From NCBI GenBank assembly GCA_008330645.1, contig VLTN01000015.1, positions 62,001 through 126,000 on the forward strand: DNA of 64,000 bases, in the 5' to 3' direction. Both the position numbers and the translations under genes were made by a program. The stretch comes from Cafeteria roenbergensis. Its lineage: Eukaryota > Sar > Bigyra > Bicosoecida > Cafeteriaceae. The notes beneath the pieces were generated by a model. It was not told where the DNA came from and did no database searches. It was given only the letters and a program-made list of their open reading frames with translations. Position 1 is the stretch's first letter. Every line of letters starts with the position of its first letter. Shown here piece after piece: positions 60,985-64,000 of the stretch.

Positions 60985-62397
60985 TCAGGCCTGCGCAGTC
61001 ACGTTGGGGCGCTTGGAGAGGAGAGCCGCGGCGGCCTCAGCGGCGCCGGGGGCCCGGCGGTAGGCTGCCTCCAGGCGGGCGGAGAGGTCCTCGTCGCTGA
61101 GGGTGGTGTTGGGGGTGAGCGGCTGGCCGGAGAGGGAGTCCATGATACGCTTGACGGTGAGCGTCTGCGCCCCGACGTTGGAGGCGTAGGCGGTGCCGGT
61201 GTATGCCCACCAGTCCCAGCAGCCCTTTGGGTTGAGGAGGTTGCTCTTGGCCTGGGGGAAGAGGATGATGATGCCGTTGGCGTCGGCCCACGGGATGTGG
61301 CCGGAGTGGTAGACGAACTGCTGGCCGATGTCGTCGAGCGTCATCTCGCAGCCGTGGAAGGCCACGTGGAGAGCGCAGATGTTCTTCTGGCCCTCGCACT
61401 GGGGGGGCACGTAGACGTAGCCGCTGTCCTGGAGGCCGAAGGCGTCCGTGAAGAGCGCCCCGACGAAGGCAGCCTGGCTAAACTTGGTCATGGTGCCCTG
61501 GGGAGCGGCGCCCGGGACGGCGGGCACGAGCTCCCGCCGGATGAGGTGCTTCAAGGCCGCGCCGGCGGCGTCGAACCCGCAGGCGTTGATGTAGGGGAGG
61601 CCGAGCGTGGTGCAGGGGTTGCCGTAGCCCACGGTGATCTGCGAGTGCTCGCCGTCGTGGGTGTAGTCCGCCTCAATCTGGCTGGAGGGGTCGGTCAGGA
61701 AGGCGGAGTAAAGATCCGCCGCGGCCTTGACCACCCCGGTGTCGACGACGGTGTCGTTGCGTGCGCTCATCACCCACACGCGGGAGTTGGCGAGGTGGCG
61801 GGTGTCGTCGGCAAAGCCGGAGAGCGCAGTGGCACGCACGATGCCCTCGAGGTAGAAGGGTGAGATCAGCTCGGGGTCCGTCATGCATGCAGTGAGCGCA
61901 AGGGCCACGTTGTCCTGGGCGCACCAGTAGGGACCGCCAGCTGCGCGGGGCGAGTCGGGCAGCGCGGGGCGCAGCGCGATGGAACCACGCTGGCCGGAGC
62001 TCGAGCCGTGCGCGCGCGCACGAGCCGGCGGCCGCTGACTCACCCAGGATCCCGGCGCCGTTGATCATCTGGCTGTAGGAAATGTGCATCTGGACGGCCA
62101 TGAACGCGCCCGAGGCTGCGGGGCGGGGGGGCGGGAGAGGCGCGGGGCCGAGCAAGCGGCGGCAAGCGATCGGCGAGCAGCGAGACCTGGCTCGCGAGAC
62201 TCGCGGCCCAGGCGCGCAGCGGCGGGCCGCGCCGCGGGCGCACGCGGAAGCGCCCCGCGCGCAGGCAGGGCCGCAGGCTCACAGATTCCAGACACGCTGA
62301 TCTCAGCCATGTCGACATCGACCTTGGGCAGGTCTGCGCCGGGCTTAACTGCAACAACGCTGGCGGCGGCAGCCAGGGCGAGCAGCCCACGGATCAT
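60985..62397 (-). CDS. Secreted PHB-depolymerase-like alpha/beta hydrolase, 3 exons
   Basis: Inferred exons are 62397-62283, 62115-62044 and 61940-60985, giving 380 residues. Start MIRGLLALAAAASVVAV is a signal peptide. The spliced nucleophile region reads SVSGISSGAFMAVQMH (G-x-S-x-G, Ser39), then AGGPYWCAQDN. Further motifs are VWVMSARNDTVVDTGVV (probable acid), YVYVPPQC, LHVAFHGCEM (probable catalytic His), IPWADANGIIILFPQA and NPKGCWDWWAYTG. Having the Ser N-terminal to the Asp, and the His in HGC, matches the circularly permuted PHB-depolymerase type known from Penicillium funiculosum and bacteria. The expected role is extracellular breakdown of polyhydroxyalkanoate; another ester substrate is possible. 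Introns of 167 and 103 nt show it is a resident eukaryotic gene. Confidence 0.85.
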
Positions 62398-62617
62398 TTC
62401 GGCGCCTCGGGGGTCGAGGGAGGACGGTGGCGTCCCAACCGCGAAGCTCGCGGAGTGCCGCCGGCCGGCCGGGGCGCGCGCGGCGCGGGGCAGGCGTAGC
62501 AGCGCTCGCAGAGCCGCGGGAGAAAAATGCCAGGTTGGCGTCTGCCGGGCTGAGCGACGGGCGCCCTTTCGGAGGCTGCTGCTGAGCGCGGCGCCCTCAC
62601 TCTCGCAAGAGCGTGCG
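62398..62617. promoter_or_regulatory. Putative bidirectional promoter, hydrolase / CNNM
   Basis: 220 bp between divergent starts. Positional assignment only. Confidence 0.4.
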
Positions 62618-64000
62618 ATGATCCAGGCATGTACGGCGAATAGGATAGCTGTGCTATGCGGGATGCTGGGGCTGGCGGCCTTCGGAACGCTCTCGGCGGG
62701 AGGCAAAGGGCCCGACGGCCATGGTCAGTCGCTGCGCCACGGGCGCGCCTTGCAGGCGGCCGGGACGGACGTGGGCTACGAGATCTTCCGCTGGGTCACC
62801 ATCGTGGTGCTGGTGGCTCTCTCGGGCACCTTCTCCGGCCTCACCCTCGGCCTGCTCGGCCTCGACACCAATCAGCTTGCGGTGAGGACGCCGCAAATTG
62901 CCCTCTTCTGTGCTCCGCCCCCGCGGTTGCCTTGAGTGTTCGGCGCGCCCGCGCCGCCGTCCGGCGCGCCTCGGCGGCGCCACGGCCCTCCCGTACCGCG
63001 CGCAGCCGTCGCCCTGTCATGTGCACCGCGGTAGCGCCCGAGCCCCCTCCCCCCCACCTCGCTGTCCCCGCGCTTGTCCGGTTTCCACTGCCTTTGCCCG
63101 CAGATCGTCGCTGAGTCCGGCTCGCCCGACAAGCGCCGCGACGCCCAGCGCATCATGCCCATCCGCAAGCGCGGCAACCTCCTCCTGTGCACGCTGCTCC
63201 TGGGCAACGTGGCCGTGAACTCGGCCCTTTCCATTCTCATGGCCGACGTGACCAGCGGCCTCGTCGGCTTCTTCACCTCAACAATTGTCATCGTCATCTT
63301 CGGCGAGATTCTGCCCCAGGCCACCTGCTCGCGCTTCCCGCTTTGTGAGTGGGCACGTAGCATGCGCCAGCGTGGAGGCGCCGATGCCAGCTGCCCCGGC
63401 CCGCGCTGGGCGGCGGGCGCGCTCTGGTGCTAGATGCGCCGAGCGCCATCGGCGGTTTTTTCTTTCAGTGCTTCTGGTTGCGCGATGCTCCGGCACTGGC
63501 TGCCAACTTTCGCGTTCGCCCCTCCCCTACCCTCCTTTCCGCCATCCGTTGCCGCAGACATCGGGTCTCGCTCCATCCCCCTGGTGCGCGTCTTCATGCT
63601 GCTCCTGCTTCCTGTCACGTTCCCGCTGGCTGCCCTCCTCGACTGGATGCTGGGCAAGGAGGTGGGAGACTTTTACGAGTCCAACGAGTTCGAGGTGCTC
63701 ATCCGGAAGCACGCGGAGAACAGCATGATCGGCAACGACCCCGCCCGCATCATGCAGGGCGCGCTGCGCATGTCCGGCAAGAAGGTGTCGGACCTGATGA
63801 CCCCCAAGAGCGAGATGTTCACCCTCAAGTCCACCGCGCGCCTCGACTACGACACCATGGCCGAGATCTTCCGCCAGGGCTACTCCCGCGTGCCCGTCGT
63901 GGACGCCGAGGACCCTGAGCGCGTCACCGGGATGCTCTACGCCAAGGACCTCATGCTCATCGTGCCCGCCAACGCCACTCCCGTTGCCACGGTCGTGGCC
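62618..64000 (+). CDS. CNNM/CorC-type metal transport protein (DUF21 + CBS), partial
   Basis: Exons 62618-62881, 63104-63344 and 63558 to the right edge give 316 residues so far, with the reading open at the end. An N-terminal leader (IAVLCGMLGLAAFGTLSAG) may be a signal peptide. The DUF21 core follows: VALSGTFSGLTLGLLGLD, KRGNLLLCTLLLGNVAVN, VIVIFGEILPQATCSR and YIGSRSIPLVRVFMLLLLP. Then comes the first CBS motif: RMSGKKVSDLMTPKSEMF, YSRVPVVDAEDPERVTGMLYAKDLMLIV. Both introns (222 and 213 nt) have GTGAG donors. CNNM and bacterial CorC proteins move or regulate Mg2+ (or other divalent cations) at the plasma membrane. The second CBS and any cyclic-nucleotide-like domain lie beyond the window. 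Confidence 0.93.

Overview
The window is nuclear DNA of a protist with a very GC-rich genome. Genes are intron-bearing and packed at about one per 2.2 kb: I place 29 protein-coding genes in 64 kb. I infer 28 spliceosomal introns, about 100-490 nt long; 27 start with GTGAG and one with GTGCG. The gene set (CCT5, NOP14, ALG14, LCB2, PGM, an Rh-type ammonium channel, DNAAF5 and a tubby-like protein) indicates a flagellated eukaryote. Nothing shown is diagnostic of photosynthesis. A GC-rich heterotrophic flagellate, for example a stramenopile, would fit, but the lineage cannot be fixed from this sequence alone. I found no virus-like element, transposon, rRNA or CRISPR array, and by eye no tRNA.

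Layout, left to right. 1-10.3 kb: the 3' end of an unknown gene, then three divergent pairs: thioredoxin/FAM241-like, malonyl-CoA:ACP transacylase/DUF4286, and ALG14/GUP1-type MBOAT. 11-20 kb: an Rh channel, serine palmitoyltransferase LCB2, chaperonin CCT5 and a hypothetical protein. 20-30 kb: NOP14, the dynein assembly factor DNAAF5 and a PSI-like membrane protein, all on the minus strand. 30-38 kb: a DIX plus auxilin-type J-domain protein, a four-pass membrane protein, an Ala-rich hypothetical and a NYN-like/SAP-like protein. 38-42.7 kb: an ankyrin gene grown by tandem exon duplication, and phosphoglucomutase. 43-56.8 kb: a tubby-like protein, an SLC25A39/40-type carrier, a giant coiled-coil protein with 31 exact 63-bp repeats, and a Spg1/Tem1 GTPase with a 9-nt microexon. 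57-64 kb: a YjbQ-family protein, a secreted sialidase, NIF3, a secreted PHB-depolymerase-like hydrolase and a CNNM-family membrane protein that runs off the right edge.

The genes are mostly unrelated housekeeping functions. Several act at the ER or endomembranes (ALG14, GUP1, LCB2), and several carry likely mitochondrial N-termini (MCAT, the NYN-like protein, perhaps NIF3). Twenty of the 29 genes sit in head-to-head pairs, six of them separated by about 150-340 bp, so shared bidirectional promoters are the main regulatory layout. The most unusual items are the DIX-J fusion, the thioredoxin ending in a CaaX box, the 9-nt microexon, the near-identical ankyrin exon-intron array, and long C runs that lie only outside coding sequence and on the sense strand of the gene they sit in or beside.
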